DNA of 64,000 bases from Brenneria izadpanahii. Its GTDB lineage: Bacteria; Pseudomonadota; Gammaproteobacteria; Enterobacterales; Enterobacteriaceae. Position numbers and translations under genes: made by a program. The stretch is taken from assembly GCF_017569925.1 (NCBI RefSeq), contig NZ_CP050854.1:1550001-1614000 (forward strand), in the 5' to 3' direction. The notes under the pieces are model-generated. The model saw nothing but the letters and a program-made list of their open reading frames with translations. It was not told the DNA's origin and did no database searches. Of the stretch, positions 8,441-17,456 are shown in pieces (within the stretch, counting starts at the first letter, position 1; each line of letters begins with the position of its first letter).

Positions 8441-8530
8441 TCACCATGGAAATGGCGCTGTATCTCTCATATACATAAACACACCGGCCAATAGGGCGAT
8501 GATGGCAATAAATATAACCGTAAGCCTCAA
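8441..8530 (-). CDS. Putative 29-residue single-pass membrane peptide
   Basis: Read from the minus strand: a TTG start at 8530 with AGAGGA placed 7 nt upstream (8538-8543), then 29 codons and TGA. The product has one hydrophobic helix (LTVIFIAIIALLAGVFMYM, residues 3-21) and a short polar tail ending in RDTAPFPW. Size and layout match known enterobacterial small membrane proteins. It ends 36 bp before the DUF333 lipoprotein start, which has its own ribosome site. A GTG two codons earlier overlaps the Shine-Dalgarno and is less likely. I recognise no named homologue. Confidence 0.55.
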   Translation of the reverse strand: MRLTVIFIAIIALLAGVFMYMRDTAPFPW

Positions 8531-8543
8531 AAGCACTTCCTCT

Positions 8544-9069
8544 TATTCAAATTATCCTGAAGCAGGCAGGGTGGCTAAAACTATTACCGCGGCGATCGTA
8601 CAAGCATACAAGCGATTGCCGGTTTGCCCTTGCCTACGGGAATCGCATTGAACCCAACATTCGTTAACTATGGCTTACCCATGAGCCCGGCTTGAATAAC
8701 AATGCGTTGCATGAGGATAAAATAAAGATTGCAAATGATCCACCGACATCTATCACCGTGAACCAGCGTCTGTTTTCTAAGCCCGTTACATGGATTAAAG
8801 GGCAATGCGGAGACGCGGCTAACGTTCAGCAGGTATCGGATACTCGTTACTGGTTCGGCGTTCTTCCCCATTATGCATGAAAGCTGTATTCCACGGCATT
8901 CCTGTTACGGTATTGATGTGGCCGCTATACGCTCCTGGCGGCTGTTATCTTATTTACTAAAATAAATAATTTTTATATGTTTTGGCATAAAATATGACCG
9001 ATTGACTTCTAATGCCTACGCAATGATATTGTTCATCAGTGATGAAAATCTCATTTTCAGGAGGCGGAG
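8544..9069. other. Gap without a convincing gene
   Basis: About 525 bp between the small membrane peptide and the nucleotidyltransferase-like gene. A frame at 8692-8880 (TTG start, no ribosome site) reads SKPVTWIKGQCGDAANVQQV in part and may be a decayed gene, but I recognise nothing in it. The last 150 bp (8930-9060) become AT-rich and likely hold the promoter of the next gene. Confidence 0.4.
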
Positions 9070-9621
9070 ATGGATTGTGAGGCGCAGATTAGATTATGGC
9101 TAATGCAAGACGAAATGAGACTAAAAGTCATTAAGATTGTATCTTCGCTAAATATTCCCGACTGTTGGGTCGCCGCTGGTTTTATTCGTAATTTGGTTTG
9201 GGATAGGCTACATAATTACGCTCATCCCACCGCGCTGAATGATATCGATGTTATTTATTATAATTCAGAAAATATTGATGAATCAGAAGATCTTCTTTAT
9301 GAATCTCAATTAAAGTTATCAACAAGTAAAACGCTTGATTTTTCAGTAAAAAACCAAGCGAGAATGCATTATAAATTGAAAAGAAAGCAATATAAAAACA
9401 TCCATGAAGCCATGTCATACTGGCCGGAAATCGAGACGGCGGTGGGCGTGAGATGGATAGATGGACGCATTCAGTTCATTGCGCCTTTTGGCCTTGAATG
9501 CCTGTTCAATAAAACGGTTACATACAATGCCAGGAGTAGTTTTCAAGCATTTACGCAGAGAATAAATAGTAAGCGATGGCTTGAAATGTGGCCGGAATTA
9601 ATTGTGAAAAATAATGGTTAA
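9070..9621 (+). CDS. Nucleotidyltransferase family protein (NTP_transf_6/DUF925-like)
   Basis: A 183-residue cytosolic protein. The core VAAGFIRNLVWDRLH followed by NDIDVIYY is the nucleotidyltransferase-like pattern of the NTP_transf_6 (DUF925) family, in which the DxD-type Asp pair would bind metal; a second acidic position may lie in TLDFSVKNQARMH. C-terminal FGLECLFNKTV and RINSKRWLEMWPEL also fit the family. Biological role unknown. A very strong ribosome site (AGGAGG) precedes the ATG. Codon use is distinctly AT-rich (many AAT, ATA, AAA) compared with neighbours, suggesting horizontal acquisition. Confidence 0.75.
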   Translation: MDCEAQIRLWLMQDEMRLKVIKIVSSLNIPDCWVAAGFIRNLVWDRLHNYAHPTALNDIDVIYYNSENIDESEDLLYESQLKLSTSKTLDFSVKNQARMHYKLKRKQYKNIHEAMSYWPEIETAVGVRWIDGRIQFIAPFGLECLFNKTVTYNARSSFQAFTQRINSKRWLEMWPELIVKNNG

Positions 9622-9955
9622 GCAAGACATGGGCCATGCTGCACATGCCATTCCATCTGTTTGTTGATTTTGTTAGCAAAGCTAAATACTGATATTCCTA
9701 TTTGTTTTACGCCTTAACAATAAACACGGTTAAAAATGTGTTTAAACCGCAAGGGCGGCGATGAGTTCAGAAGGATAAGATCGCGAATTTAAGGCACATA
9801 AAATACGGACGATGGCGTTTAGCTCACAAATCAATATTCCAGTAATCATATTCTGATTTTTGGCCAAACCGCGTTGGAGCTCTGGTTGTGATTGACGCAA
9901 TGTACTACGCTGTATTTTTCCCTGTATGTTAGATCAAATAAAGAGTAAGCGTGTT
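9622..9955. other. AT-rich gap before yjjA
   Basis: No gene seen. An imperfect AT-rich hairpin AAACAC/GTGTTT (about 9723-9743) may end the upstream transcript. Promoter elements for yjjA should lie in 9850-9940, but no site can be named with confidence. Confidence 0.35.
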
Positions 9956-10438
9956 ATGAAAGCAATTAGAGGCGTAGTAAATATTGTTGGTTTAGCAACT
10001 TTTATGGTGGCAGGCTACGTTCAGGCCGCAAGTTTGCAGGATTCGCTTTCCAGCGCCGTTGGTCAATTAAGTCAGAATAGTTCTTCATCTGGAAGCCTGA
10101 GCGGATTGACGGGCTTGCTCAATGGCGGCAATCAAGCGTTGAGCGCTGATAATATGAACAACGCGGCTGGGATTCTGCAATATTGTATGAAACAAAAGTT
10201 GGTTTCAGCAACCAATACGGAAAATGTCAAAAATCAATTATTGGATAAGCTTGGCCTTACTTCCGCGCAGGAGCAACAACAACAGACGGATTATACGCAA
10301 GGGTTGGCCGGCTTGCTCAATACCAGCGACGGCAACCAGTTGAACCTGAATAATATCGGCAATACGCCGTTGGCCGAAAAGGTTAAAACCAAAGCGTGCG
10401 ATCTGGTATTAAAACAAGGGGCAAATTACATTTCATAA
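9956..10438 (+). CDS. yjjA: DUF2501 secreted protein (YjjA-like)
   Basis: A 160-residue exported protein. Starting at ATG 9956 gives a normal signal peptide (MKAIRG, hydrophobic run, cut after VQA at about residue 23), whereas the upstream ATG at 9926 adds a hydrophilic leader; hence the later start. The mature region is rich in Ser, Leu, Asn and Gly and carries the E. coli YjjA blocks SLSGLTGLLNGG, NMNNAAGILQYC and KNQLLDKLGL. Two conserved cysteines (QYC and KACDL) could form a disulphide. Function unknown; periplasmic or envelope-associated by its signal. It converges on an H-NS-like gene. Confidence 0.85.
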   Translation: MKAIRGVVNIVGLATFMVAGYVQAASLQDSLSSAVGQLSQNSSSSGSLSGLTGLLNGGNQALSADNMNNAAGILQYCMKQKLVSATNTENVKNQLLDKLGLTSAQEQQQQTDYTQGLAGLLNTSDGNQLNLNNIGNTPLAEKVKTKACDLVLKQGANYIS

Positions 10439-10443
10439 TAAGC

Positions 10444-10462
10444 GGCCCTGTTTCTAAGGGCC
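10444..10462. terminator. Weak inverted repeat between yjjA and the H-NS-like gene
   Basis: GGCCCT-N7-AGGGCC, a perfect 6-bp stem between convergent genes. No T-run follows on either strand, so its role as terminator is only plausible. Confidence 0.35.
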
Positions 10463-10510
10463 TATTGAGCGGCCCTTCCACTGTATATTTCCGCCGTACT
10501 AGCGCAAGCG

Positions 10511-10909
10511 TTAGATCTCAAACTCTTCCAAAGTCTTCCCGTTTTCAAGCGCGGCGGCGATGGTTTTGGGAGTACGGCCCTGGCCGGTCCAGGTTTTTTC
10601 ATCGCCATTCTCATCAATATATTTATATTTAGCGGGACGAGGCGCGCGCTTGGCTTTAGTCGGTTTAGGTTTTATACCTTCTAATAATTCAGCCGGATCG
10701 ATACCGTCTTCCAGAAGCTTGGCGCGTAAGGCTTCGATTTTTGCCTGACGTTCAGCCTGTTCTTGTTGGATCTTCGATTCTTCTTCACGGCGATCTTCAA
10801 CAATGGCGGTAAGCTTCTCCAGTATTTCTTCCAGTGTTTCCAGAGAGACCTCGCGGGCCTGCGCTCGTAATATACGAATATTGTTTAGTATTTTGAAGGC
10901 TTCAGTCAT
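10511..10909 (-). CDS. H-NS/StpA-family nucleoid-associated protein
   Basis: A 132-residue DNA-binding silencer of the H-NS family. Residues 1-75 form the oligomerising coiled coil ([28 protein letters not shown]), a linker follows ([12 protein letters not shown]), and the C-terminal domain has the AT-hook-like motif [12 protein letters not shown]. The C-terminus (RTPK-IA-AL--GK-L--F-I) matches StpA better than H-NS, while the N-terminus looks like H-NS. The start at 10909 gives the canonical [12 protein letters not shown]; the frame further upstream is AT-rich leader. The classical hns lies near galU/tdk in enterobacteria, so this is probably an extra paralogue. It sits in an accessory block next to argW. 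Confidence 0.9.
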   Translation of the reverse strand: MTEAFKILNNIRILRAQAREVSLETLEEILEKLTAIVEDRREEESKIQQEQAERQAKIEALRAKLLEDGIDPAELLEGIKPKPTKAKRAPRPAKYKYIDENGDEKTWTGQGRTPKTIAAALENGKTLEEFEI

Positions 10910-11520
10910 TTTTTTCCATCCTGATGGTTGAAAGGACATAAATAGCATACAAGATATTTTATAATAAAACGAGATTGAGTAATCGGTATATACAAATATT
11001 TTTACGCCGGATGACAGCATGGGACGAAAACCTATTTTCAGTACACCTCAGTCGAGGCTTTGACCGCTTTTCTATTTTTGTTAATGGATAATTACGTGAA
11101 TAAAAAAGGATGCGCAAAGTGTTTAACATAATAGAGCAGAGCGCGCGCTCTGTTAGCGGTTGTTTGCTTGGTTGGGGGCTGAGAGTAACTTTCGTGCGGT
11201 TTCAGGATATGAAGTATGAATATGTAATCATTCTGGCAACCATATGAAAATAAACATGCCTTAGTATCATTGACGGTAATTTCTCGGCTCAGTGATGGGA
11301 GTTGATCCGCTAACTCGGTTATGTTATTAGCGCCTAAATATTAGACCTCAAACCTTATTATTACTTCCTTGTATATGTACGGATATATATCTTAAGTCTA
11401 ACCGCGTTTAGCCGTTGTTATGGCTCCGGCGCTTCAGGTTCAATAGAGCGTTATGCCCGCATGAGGCGTTATAAGAAGGACTAATCAATTCTGACGAACA
11501 TCGGCGTGTTTGAAGGCTGA
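10910..11520. other. Long non-coding region between the H-NS-like gene and argW
   Basis: About 600 bp with no supported gene. It is AT-rich near the H-NS-like start (promoter expected at 10920-11000). A perfect 16-bp palindrome CAGAGCGCGCGCTCTG lies at 11137-11152. The remainder, next to the 3' end of argW, is where integrative elements usually insert, but no integrase or second attachment copy is seen. Confidence 0.45.
11137..11152. repeat. Perfect 16-bp palindrome
   Basis: CAGAGCGCGCGCTCTG, flanked by AT-rich DNA, 228 bp upstream of the H-NS-like start. Could be a protein-binding dyad; no factor can be named. Confidence 0.4.
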
Positions 11521-11595
11521 TGGCGTCCCCAGCAGGAATCGAACCTACAATTAGCCCTTAGGAGGGGCTCGTTATATCCGTTTAACTATGGGGAC
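11521..11595 (-). tRNA. argW: tRNA-Arg (anticodon CCU)
   Basis: On the minus strand the 75-nt sequence folds as a full cloverleaf: acceptor stem GTCCCCA/TGGGGAC, anticodon stem AGCCC/GGGCT with loop CTCCTAA (anticodon CCT, complement at 11560-11562), a T-arm with GGTTCGATTCC, and an encoded CCA end. It is nearly identical to E. coli argW, which reads the rare AGG codon and is the attachment site of a prophage beside yfdC/dsdC. The yfdC neighbour is kept here. No integrase gene follows. Confidence 0.97.
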
Positions 11596-11689
11596 GCAAA
11601 ACCGGGGGTATTATACTCATTTTAGTTCTGAGAATAAGCGCCTAACTGCTCGTTTGCTTAAACTGTCAGCAGTCAGGCCTCTTTTTTTA

Positions 11690-12628
11690 TTAACGCGGGG
11701 GGCGTTTTTCCTGCCCGGACGTCTCTTGGGCGGCGTTATTGCTCATGTCGTTGCGGGTTTGGGCGTGGCTAATCAGGGCGAAAATAAAAGTGCCGCCGAT
11801 GATGTTGCCCGCCAGCGTCGGCAGAGCAAAAGGCCAGATGAAGTCCTGCCAGGCGATTTTGCCGATAAACACCAGGTAAAAAATTTCCGAAGCGCCGGCA
11901 ACAATATGGGTGAGATTACTGAATGCAATCATCCAGGTCATAATGATGATGACCCATATTTTGGCTGAACCGGAGTGCGGCAGCATCCAAACCATGGTGG
12001 CGATAATCCAGCCGGAGACGACCGCGTTGGCGAACATTTCCGTCGGTGAATTTTTCATTACCTTCATGGAGATCTCAATCAGCGCGTCGCGGGTTGCGCC
12101 GTCAAATACCGGCATATGGGTGAACGCCAGTGCGGCCAGCGCCGTTCCCACCAGGTTGCCCGCCAGCACCAGTCCCCATAAGCGGAACAGCAGGTAGAAA
12201 TTATGGCGCGCCGGCTTGTGCATAACAGGCAGCACCGCGGTAACGGTATTTTCGGTAAACAGCTGCTGGCGGGCCATAATGACGATCACGAAGCCAATGG
12301 TGTAGCCAAAACTTTGCAGCAAAAAACCGCCGGGAACGCCAACCAGATTAATATGCAGCATTCCGATAGCCATGAAAGAGGTGCCCATGGATAGGCCGGC
12401 GGCGATAGCCGACCAGAAAAGCGCCAGGGCGTCACGTTCCAGTTCTTTCTGTCCTTCCTGACGAATTTCTTCATGTATGGCGGCGGCGGGGGAGGGGAGC
12501 ATCGCTGCATTAAGTTCGATTTCTTTTCCCTGGCTCTTTTCTTTGCTTTCTACTTCAATGCTTTTCTTATCATGATGATGTTGGTTCGCTTTCTCTTTAT
12601 GGGGGGATTTTACTGACGGATGACTCAT
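11690..12628 (-). CDS. yfdC: Formate/nitrite transporter-family inner-membrane protein YfdC
   Basis: A 312-residue membrane protein of the FNT family. A long charged N-terminal tail (His/Lys/Glu-rich, residues 1-75) precedes six hydrophobic helices with FNT-like glycines (SAIAAGLSMGTSFMAIG, AGNLVGTALAALAF, NAVVSGWIIATMVW). E. coli YfdC has 310 residues and the same layout; its substrate is not established. The ATG at 12628 matches that length and has an AGAGAG ribosome site; an upstream in-frame start (12706) would add an unrelated 26 residues. Conserved position between argW and mlaA. Confidence 0.9.
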   Translation of the reverse strand: MSHPSVKSPHKEKANQHHHDKKSIEVESKEKSQGKEIELNAAMLPSPAAAIHEEIRQEGQKELERDALALFWSAIAAGLSMGTSFMAIGMLHINLVGVPGGFLLQSFGYTIGFVIVIMARQQLFTENTVTAVLPVMHKPARHNFYLLFRLWGLVLAGNLVGTALAALAFTHMPVFDGATRDALIEISMKVMKNSPTEMFANAVVSGWIIATMVWMLPHSGSAKIWVIIIMTWMIAFSNLTHIVAGASEIFYLVFIGKIAWQDFIWPFALPTLAGNIIGGTFIFALISHAQTRNDMSNNAAQETSGQEKRPPR

Positions 12629-12995
12629 CGGTACTCTCTCTGTTGTCCTCTTTATTGTTATAAGCGTAGTCGTTTTCAACCTGTGCGGCGGCGTTTGCGT
12701 TATCACCCGCTTGCGGTCCCTATGCTATTCTCGTCAGGCCGGCAGGGGGAAAGTGTTGCGGCTGGCTGCTAAACTGTGCGTGACGCCGGTATTTCGGTTA
12801 TATGACGATGGATTGAGGATCGTCTGATAAATACCTGAAAATGCACAAGCTAGCGTAGAAGCGGGGCAATAAAATGTTACACTGTCGGGCGATATTCCGC
12901 CCTTTGCTTCCCATCCTGATGGGCCGAGCAGGTTCTGGGAATGCCCCATTCTCAGCCTCGGGTATAACGCAAGATAATCAGGGAGAACAAAAAAT

Positions 12996-13757
12996 ATGAA
13001 TTACCGCCTGAGCGGGGTGCTGCTTGCCAGTTTGTTACTTATCGGCTGTGCCAGTTCCGGGGATCGGTCTCAAGAAGGGCGTTCAGACCCGCTTGAAGGA
13101 TTTAACCGTACCATGTTCAGTTTTAACTATGACGTTCTGGATCCGTATCTGGTGAGGCCGGCGGCCGTTGTATGGCGAGATTATGTGCCATCGCCGGCGC
13201 GTAATGGGTTAAACAATTTCTTCGGCAACCTATCTGAGCCGGCGACAATGGTGAACTACTTTGTCGAAGGCAAACCGTATAAAGCCATGGTGCATTTCAA
13301 CCGGTTTTTCCTGAATACCCTGTTGGGGATGGGCGGTTTGATTGATGTGGCGTCAATGGCGAATCCCAAACTGGCGAAAGAGGAACCCCGTCGTTTCGGC
13401 AGTACGCTGGGTAATTACGGTATGGGCTATGGGCCGTATGTGGTTCTACCTGGTTATGGCAGCGCCACAATTCGTGAAGACGGCGGCGGCGTGGTGGATA
13501 CGCTTTATCCGCCGCTGAGCTACCTGACATTCTGGATGTCGGCGGGTAAATGGGTGCTGGAAGGGCTGGAAACACGCGCGCAACTGCTGGATTCCGACGG
13601 ACTGTTGCGTAATTCTTCCGATCCTTACCTGATGGTGCGTGAAGCCTATTTCCAACGGCATGATTTCCTGGCCGGCGACGGGAAAATCACTCCGCAGGAG
13701 AATCCCAATGCCGCGGCGATTGAAGATTCTCTTGGTGAAATCGACTCCGCTAAGTAA
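12996..13757 (+). CDS. mlaA: Outer-membrane lipoprotein MlaA (VacJ)
   Basis: A 253-residue outer-membrane lipoprotein that removes mislocalised phospholipids from the outer leaflet, passing them through MlaC to the MlaFEDB importer. Signal peptide with lipobox LIGC (Cys18). Family motifs: DPLEGFNRTMFSFNYDVLDPYLVRPA, FFGNLSEPATMVNYF, RRFGSTLGNYGMGYGPYVVLPGYG. Length matches E. coli (251). AGGGAG ribosome site 10 nt before the ATG. Single-gene transcript ended by a clear hairpin at 13781. Confidence 0.97.
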   Translation: MNYRLSGVLLASLLLIGCASSGDRSQEGRSDPLEGFNRTMFSFNYDVLDPYLVRPAAVVWRDYVPSPARNGLNNFFGNLSEPATMVNYFVEGKPYKAMVHFNRFFLNTLLGMGGLIDVASMANPKLAKEEPRRFGSTLGNYGMGYGPYVVLPGYGSATIREDGGGVVDTLYPPLSYLTFWMSAGKWVLEGLETRAQLLDSDGLLRNSSDPYLMVREAYFQRHDFLAGDGKITPQENPNAAAIEDSLGEIDSAK

Positions 13758-13780
13758 GCGTATTATCTTTTCGTTCTGCT

Positions 13781-13804
13781 AAGGCACCTTCGGGTGCCTT
13801 TGTC
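13781..13804 (+). terminator. Rho-independent terminator of mlaA
   Basis: Perfect 8-bp stem AAGGCACC / GGTGCCTT closed by a UUCG tetraloop and followed by TGTCTTTT. Confidence 0.9.
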
Positions 13805-13990
13805 TTTTATAAAATGCTGTTTAGCGCCGTTCCCGCCGATACACAAAAGTCTTTGTTTCACAAAAGTTATTTCATTGTTGATGGTTTATTTACTTACAAA
13901 AGTGTCATTTCTCCCCACAGGTAACAATAATGTTACACCGGCAGCCGGTATTGGCGCCCTTTGTGCTGAAAAGAGTCAGCCAATTGATTT

Positions 13991-14016
13991 TTTTGTTAAA
14001 ATCCTTATTAACAAAA
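13991..14016. promoter_or_regulatory. Dyad upstream of mqo
   Basis: Perfect 9-bp arms TTTTGTTAA-N8-TTAACAAAA, 115 bp before the mqo start, in an AT-rich gap. The placement fits an operator or activator site; GTTAA elements recall ArcA boxes, and mqo is ArcA-regulated in E. coli, but the assignment is inference. Confidence 0.4.
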
Positions 14017-14130
14017 GGGTCATGAGCGACAATTTTTTGCTACGGGGATGATGATTGCGCTGGCGGCAAGGGATGCCTGGAAAGTCTATTTGCCTGCAAT
14101 TATAAAAATTCAATGAATAGAGATATAAGC

Positions 14131-15720
14131 ATGAAGAAACTACTCACTATGATTTTATGCCTTGGTGTGGCTGGCGTTTCTCAGCAAGCGCAAGCAGCGG
14201 CGGAAGAAAGTAATGCAACCGAGAAAACCACGGATGTTGTGCTGATTGGCGGCGGGATTATGAGTTCGACGCTGGGCACTTATTTGCAAGAGCTTCAGCC
14301 GGACTGGTCCATCGACATGGTCGAGCGTATGGATAATGTGGCGGAAGAGAGTTCCAATGGCTGGAATAACGCGGGAACCGGCCACTCGGCCTTTATGGAG
14401 CTGAACTATACTCCTGAAAATCCTAATGGCCCGATTAATATCAGCCAGGCGGTGGCCATCAGCGAAGCATTCGAAATTTCGCGCCAGTTCTGGTCATATC
14501 AGGTCAAAAACGGCGTTCTTCATAACCCTAACTCTTTTATCAACAGCGTTCCGCATATCAGTTTTGTCTGGGGAGATGAAAATACCCGTTTCCTGAACCA
14601 GCGTTATCAGGCGCTGCAACACAGTACGCTGTTCCGCGGTATGGAATTCTCCGACGATCCGAATACGATTAAAGAGTGGGCTCCCCTGATTATCGAAGGC
14701 CGCGATCCGGCGCAGAAGATCGCCGCCACGCGTATGCCGATCGGTACTGACGTCAACTACGGTGAAATTACCCGCCAGTTGGTTGATTCGTTGAAGAACA
14801 AACAGAATTTTGCGCTGCACCTCAATTCTGAAGTCAGGGCTATCACGCGTAATGCGGATAAAACCTGGAGCGTGACTTACGCCGATTTGAAAAACGGCGA
14901 GAAGGAAACGGTCATCAAAGCCAGGTTTGTCTTCATTGGCGCCGGCGGCGCCGCACTGCCGCTGTTGCAGAAATCCGGCATTCCCGAAGCCGATGCCTAT
15001 GGCGGTTTCCCGGTAGGCGGCGAATTCCTGGTGACGGATAATCCCGACGTGGTAAAACGGCATATGGCGAAAGTCTATGGCAAAGCCTCTGTAGGCGCGC
15101 CTCCGATGTCGGTTCCCCATCTGGATACCCGTATTTTTGACGGCAAGCCCGTCGTGCTGTTCGGGCCATTCGCCACTTTCTCCAGCAAATTCCTGAAAAA
15201 CGGCTCGCTGTGGGATCTGATCGGTTCGGTGACCTTCTCCAACGTCTTGCCAATGACGCACGTCGGGCTGGATAATTTCGACTTGGTTAAGTATTTGATC
15301 AGTCAGGTGATGATGAACGACGACGACCGTTTTGCCGCCTTGCAGGAGTATTTCCCCGACGCGAAGAAGGAAGATTGGAAACTGATCGTTGCCGGGCAGC
15401 GTGTCCAGGTCATCAAGAAAGACGCGGATAAAGGCGGGGTGTTGAAGTTGGGCACCGAAATCGTCAGCTCGCAGGATGGTTCAATCGCGGCTTTGCTGGG
15501 AGCTTCTCCGGGCGCTTCCACCGCTGCGCCGATCATGCTGAACCTGATGGAAAAAGTGTTTAAAGATAAGGTCGCTACGCCGGAATGGCAGGCCAAGCTG
15601 AAGGAAATCATCCCTTCCTATGGTCATAAGCTGGATGGAAATATTGAAATGACCAACGACATTCGTCGTTACACCAGCAGCACCCTGAACTTGAACTACA
15701 TTGAAGTTAAACCGGAATAA
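14131..15720 (+). CDS. mqo: Malate:quinone oxidoreductase
   Basis: FAD-dependent, membrane-peripheral enzyme oxidising malate to oxaloacetate and passing electrons to the quinone pool, in parallel with NAD malate dehydrogenase. The FAD-binding start [17 protein letters not shown] is followed by the Mqo signatures [42 protein letters not shown] and [13 protein letters not shown]. Like E. coli Mqo it begins with a hydrophobic, signal-like stretch (MKKLLTM to AQA). The ATG at 14131 is preferred because it gives this N-terminus; another at 14113 adds six residues. 529 residues versus 548 in E. coli. In E. coli mqo lies elsewhere, so its position between mlaA and fadL is lineage-specific. Confidence 0.95.
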   Translation: MKKLLTMILCLGVAGVSQQAQAAAEESNATEKTTDVVLIGGGIMSSTLGTYLQELQPDWSIDMVERMDNVAEESSNGWNNAGTGHSAFMELNYTPENPNGPINISQAVAISEAFEISRQFWSYQVKNGVLHNPNSFINSVPHISFVWGDENTRFLNQRYQALQHSTLFRGMEFSDDPNTIKEWAPLIIEGRDPAQKIAATRMPIGTDVNYGEITRQLVDSLKNKQNFALHLNSEVRAITRNADKTWSVTYADLKNGEKETVIKARFVFIGAGGAALPLLQKSGIPEADAYGGFPVGGEFLVTDNPDVVKRHMAKVYGKASVGAPPMSVPHLDTRIFDGKPVVLFGPFATFSSKFLKNGSLWDLIGSVTFSNVLPMTHVGLDNFDLVKYLISQVMMNDDDRFAALQEYFPDAKKEDWKLIVAGQRVQVIKKDADKGGVLKLGTEIVSSQDGSIAALLGASPGASTAAPIMLNLMEKVFKDKVATPEWQAKLKEIIPSYGHKLDGNIEMTNDIRRYTSSTLNLNYIEVKPE

Positions 15721-15740
15721 CGGTTGAAAGTATCCCTTTA

Positions 15741-15763
15741 AGGCCGCGTAAGCGGCCTTTTTT
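15741..15763 (+). terminator. Rho-independent terminator of mqo
   Basis: Perfect 7-bp stem AGGCCGC / GCGGCCT with GTAA loop, followed by TTTTT. It lies between the convergent mqo and fadL. Confidence 0.9.
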
Positions 15764-15780
15764 ACATCCTGAATGAGGAG

Positions 15781-17094
15781 TTAGAACGCGTAGTTAAGAT
15801 TTACGCCATACAGCCAGGCTTTCCCTTTTGAGGTGAACTGATAGCTGGGCGACCCTGCCTGATCGGAAACCGATTCATTAATCGATACTTTCTGTCCGTG
15901 CATATAGGAAACGCCGACATCGACCGACGCGTCTTTATTAAAGGCGTAGGTAGTGCCTGCGCTCAGCCAGAAACGGTCCTGATCGGGGATTGAGATGGAG
16001 CGTTTGTCCGCCGGAACCGGACTGTCGTCAAAAGCGATGCCGGTACGGAAAGTCCAGTTGTCGTCATGATAATAGGTGGCGCCCAGGGCGATACGGTAAG
16101 CATCGCGGAAGCCCTCTTCTTTGCGGAATAACGTCTGTCCGTTGCCGCCGGCGGCCCTTAACTCCTGGAACTGGCTCCAACTGGTGTAAGCCAGGCTGTA
16201 ATGCACCGCCCATTGCGGCGCGACGCGATGGTAAGCCGAGACTTCCCACATCTCCGGCAAACTCAGTCTGAGTTCGCCAGGGATGACGGCGCCGCCCGTG
16301 CCGACGGGAGGGCCAGGCACAATCGCCGGCAAATCGCTGCGATAGTCGCCGTTGAAATCAATATTGACTTTGGAGCGGTAGGTCAGCCCGAAGCGGTGTT
16401 TTTCATTCACTTCATACAGGATCCCGGCGTTCCAGCCGTAGCCCCATTCTTTGCCTTCCAGATGCGCCACTTCGGACGACGGGCCCGCCACGATACCTTG
16501 CAGCCCGCCCATTGACGCGGGAATGTTGGCTAATTCGCCCGCGCGGCGCACAATTTTCGCATCGGCATAGACGGCATTGACGCCCAGCCCAAAGCTGAAA
16601 TGCTGATTCAGACGATAAGCGGCGCTCAGATTGAGATTAGAGGTGACCAGATCGGTTTGCCCGCCGATGGTGCCTGCCGGGTAATTATCGTTAAACTCGG
16701 TCGCCAGGCCGTAGTTGGTCACCGCGGAAGCGCCGATGGCCCATTTATCGTTTAGGGGCATAATAAAATGCAGGTTCGGCACCCAGGCGTGCGGAGCGAT
16801 ATTTTTCGCGCTGGTATCCTGACCGGTAAGTGAGTTTTCGCCTTTTACGTCAATATCGGGATTAATGTAGGTCACACCGCCAGAGAAAGCAGGGCGATCA
16901 AATAGGGTCATGGTCGCCGGATTACGGCTAGCGGATGTCGCATTATCCGCTATCGCCGCATCGCCGGAAAAAGCGCGTCCCAGTCCGGATGACGAATACT
17001 CATTAAGTTGAAAGCCGGCAGCGGATGCATTGGCCGATATTATTGTCACTAACACAGCAATTGAGGATTGTTTTAACGGGTTTTGGGGACTCAT
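15781..17094 (-). CDS. fadL: Long-chain fatty acid outer-membrane transporter FadL
   Basis: A 437-residue outer-membrane beta-barrel importing long-chain fatty acids. Signal peptide 1-25 (cut after NASA), then the N-terminal hatch [37 protein letters not shown], including the conserved NPA element. The rest is beta-strand-like and ends in YGVNLNYAF, with the terminal Phe required for barrel assembly. The ATG at 17094 gives a normal signal peptide; the frame extends to 17202 without one. A FadR-like site lies at 17181, so repression in the absence of fatty acids is likely, together with fadIJ. Confidence 0.97.
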   Translation of the reverse strand: MSPQNPLKQSSIAVLVTIISANASAAGFQLNEYSSSGLGRAFSGDAAIADNATSASRNPATMTLFDRPAFSGGVTYINPDIDVKGENSLTGQDTSAKNIAPHAWVPNLHFIMPLNDKWAIGASAVTNYGLATEFNDNYPAGTIGGQTDLVTSNLNLSAAYRLNQHFSFGLGVNAVYADAKIVRRAGELANIPASMGGLQGIVAGPSSEVAHLEGKEWGYGWNAGILYEVNEKHRFGLTYRSKVNIDFNGDYRSDLPAIVPGPPVGTGGAVIPGELRLSLPEMWEVSAYHRVAPQWAVHYSLAYTSWSQFQELRAAGGNGQTLFRKEEGFRDAYRIALGATYYHDDNWTFRTGIAFDDSPVPADKRSISIPDQDRFWLSAGTTYAFNKDASVDVGVSYMHGQKVSINESVSDQAGSPSYQFTSKGKAWLYGVNLNYAF

Positions 17095-17180
17095 AACCAA
17101 AATCTCTATATAGGGGCGGTAATTAACATTTGTTACTCGATGTAACAAGGGCCGCGCATTGTAGGGGGCGGATTCGGCTT

Positions 17181-17197
17181 GGCAAATCAGACCAGTT
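17181..17197. promoter_or_regulatory. FadR-like operator upstream of fadL
   Basis: The minus-strand reading AACTGGTCTGATTTGCC matches the FadR core (A-CTGGTC-GA-) closely. It lies 87 bp before the fadL start. FadR regulation of fadL is established in E. coli. Confidence 0.65.
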
Positions 17198-17456
17198 GGC
17201 AAAGTATATGTATGGAATACTTTGTTGTTAATAAAATGTATTGTTTATGTGTGTAAAATGATAAGAAACAAGATCGCCATAACATTACGGCTGTTTTTGT
17301 CGAGAGGAAGTTACGGTAATTTCACAATGACATAACTCTGGAATGTGACGAATATCACTAAATGCCCCTATGGACAGTAAGTTCTAGTGCTATGGCGACT
17401 CGGTGAGTAGAATAGGAACGAATAATCGTTTTTTTGAACCGGATCATATCTGCATA

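Noticed and set aside
8692..8880. 62-codon frame between the DUF333 region and the nucleotidyltransferase-like gene
   Set aside because: Starts at TTG without ribosome site and matches no family I know.
9926..9955. Upstream ATG for yjjA at 9926
   Set aside because: It would place ten hydrophilic residues before the signal peptide; the ATG at 9956 gives a normal exported protein.
11521..11595. argW as the edge of a prophage or island
   Set aside because: No integrase, phage genes or duplicated tRNA 3' end were found in the window, so an intact element cannot be claimed.
14494..15261. 255-codon open frame opposite mqo
   Set aside because: Antisense shadow of a conserved enzyme with no start signal or recognisable product.
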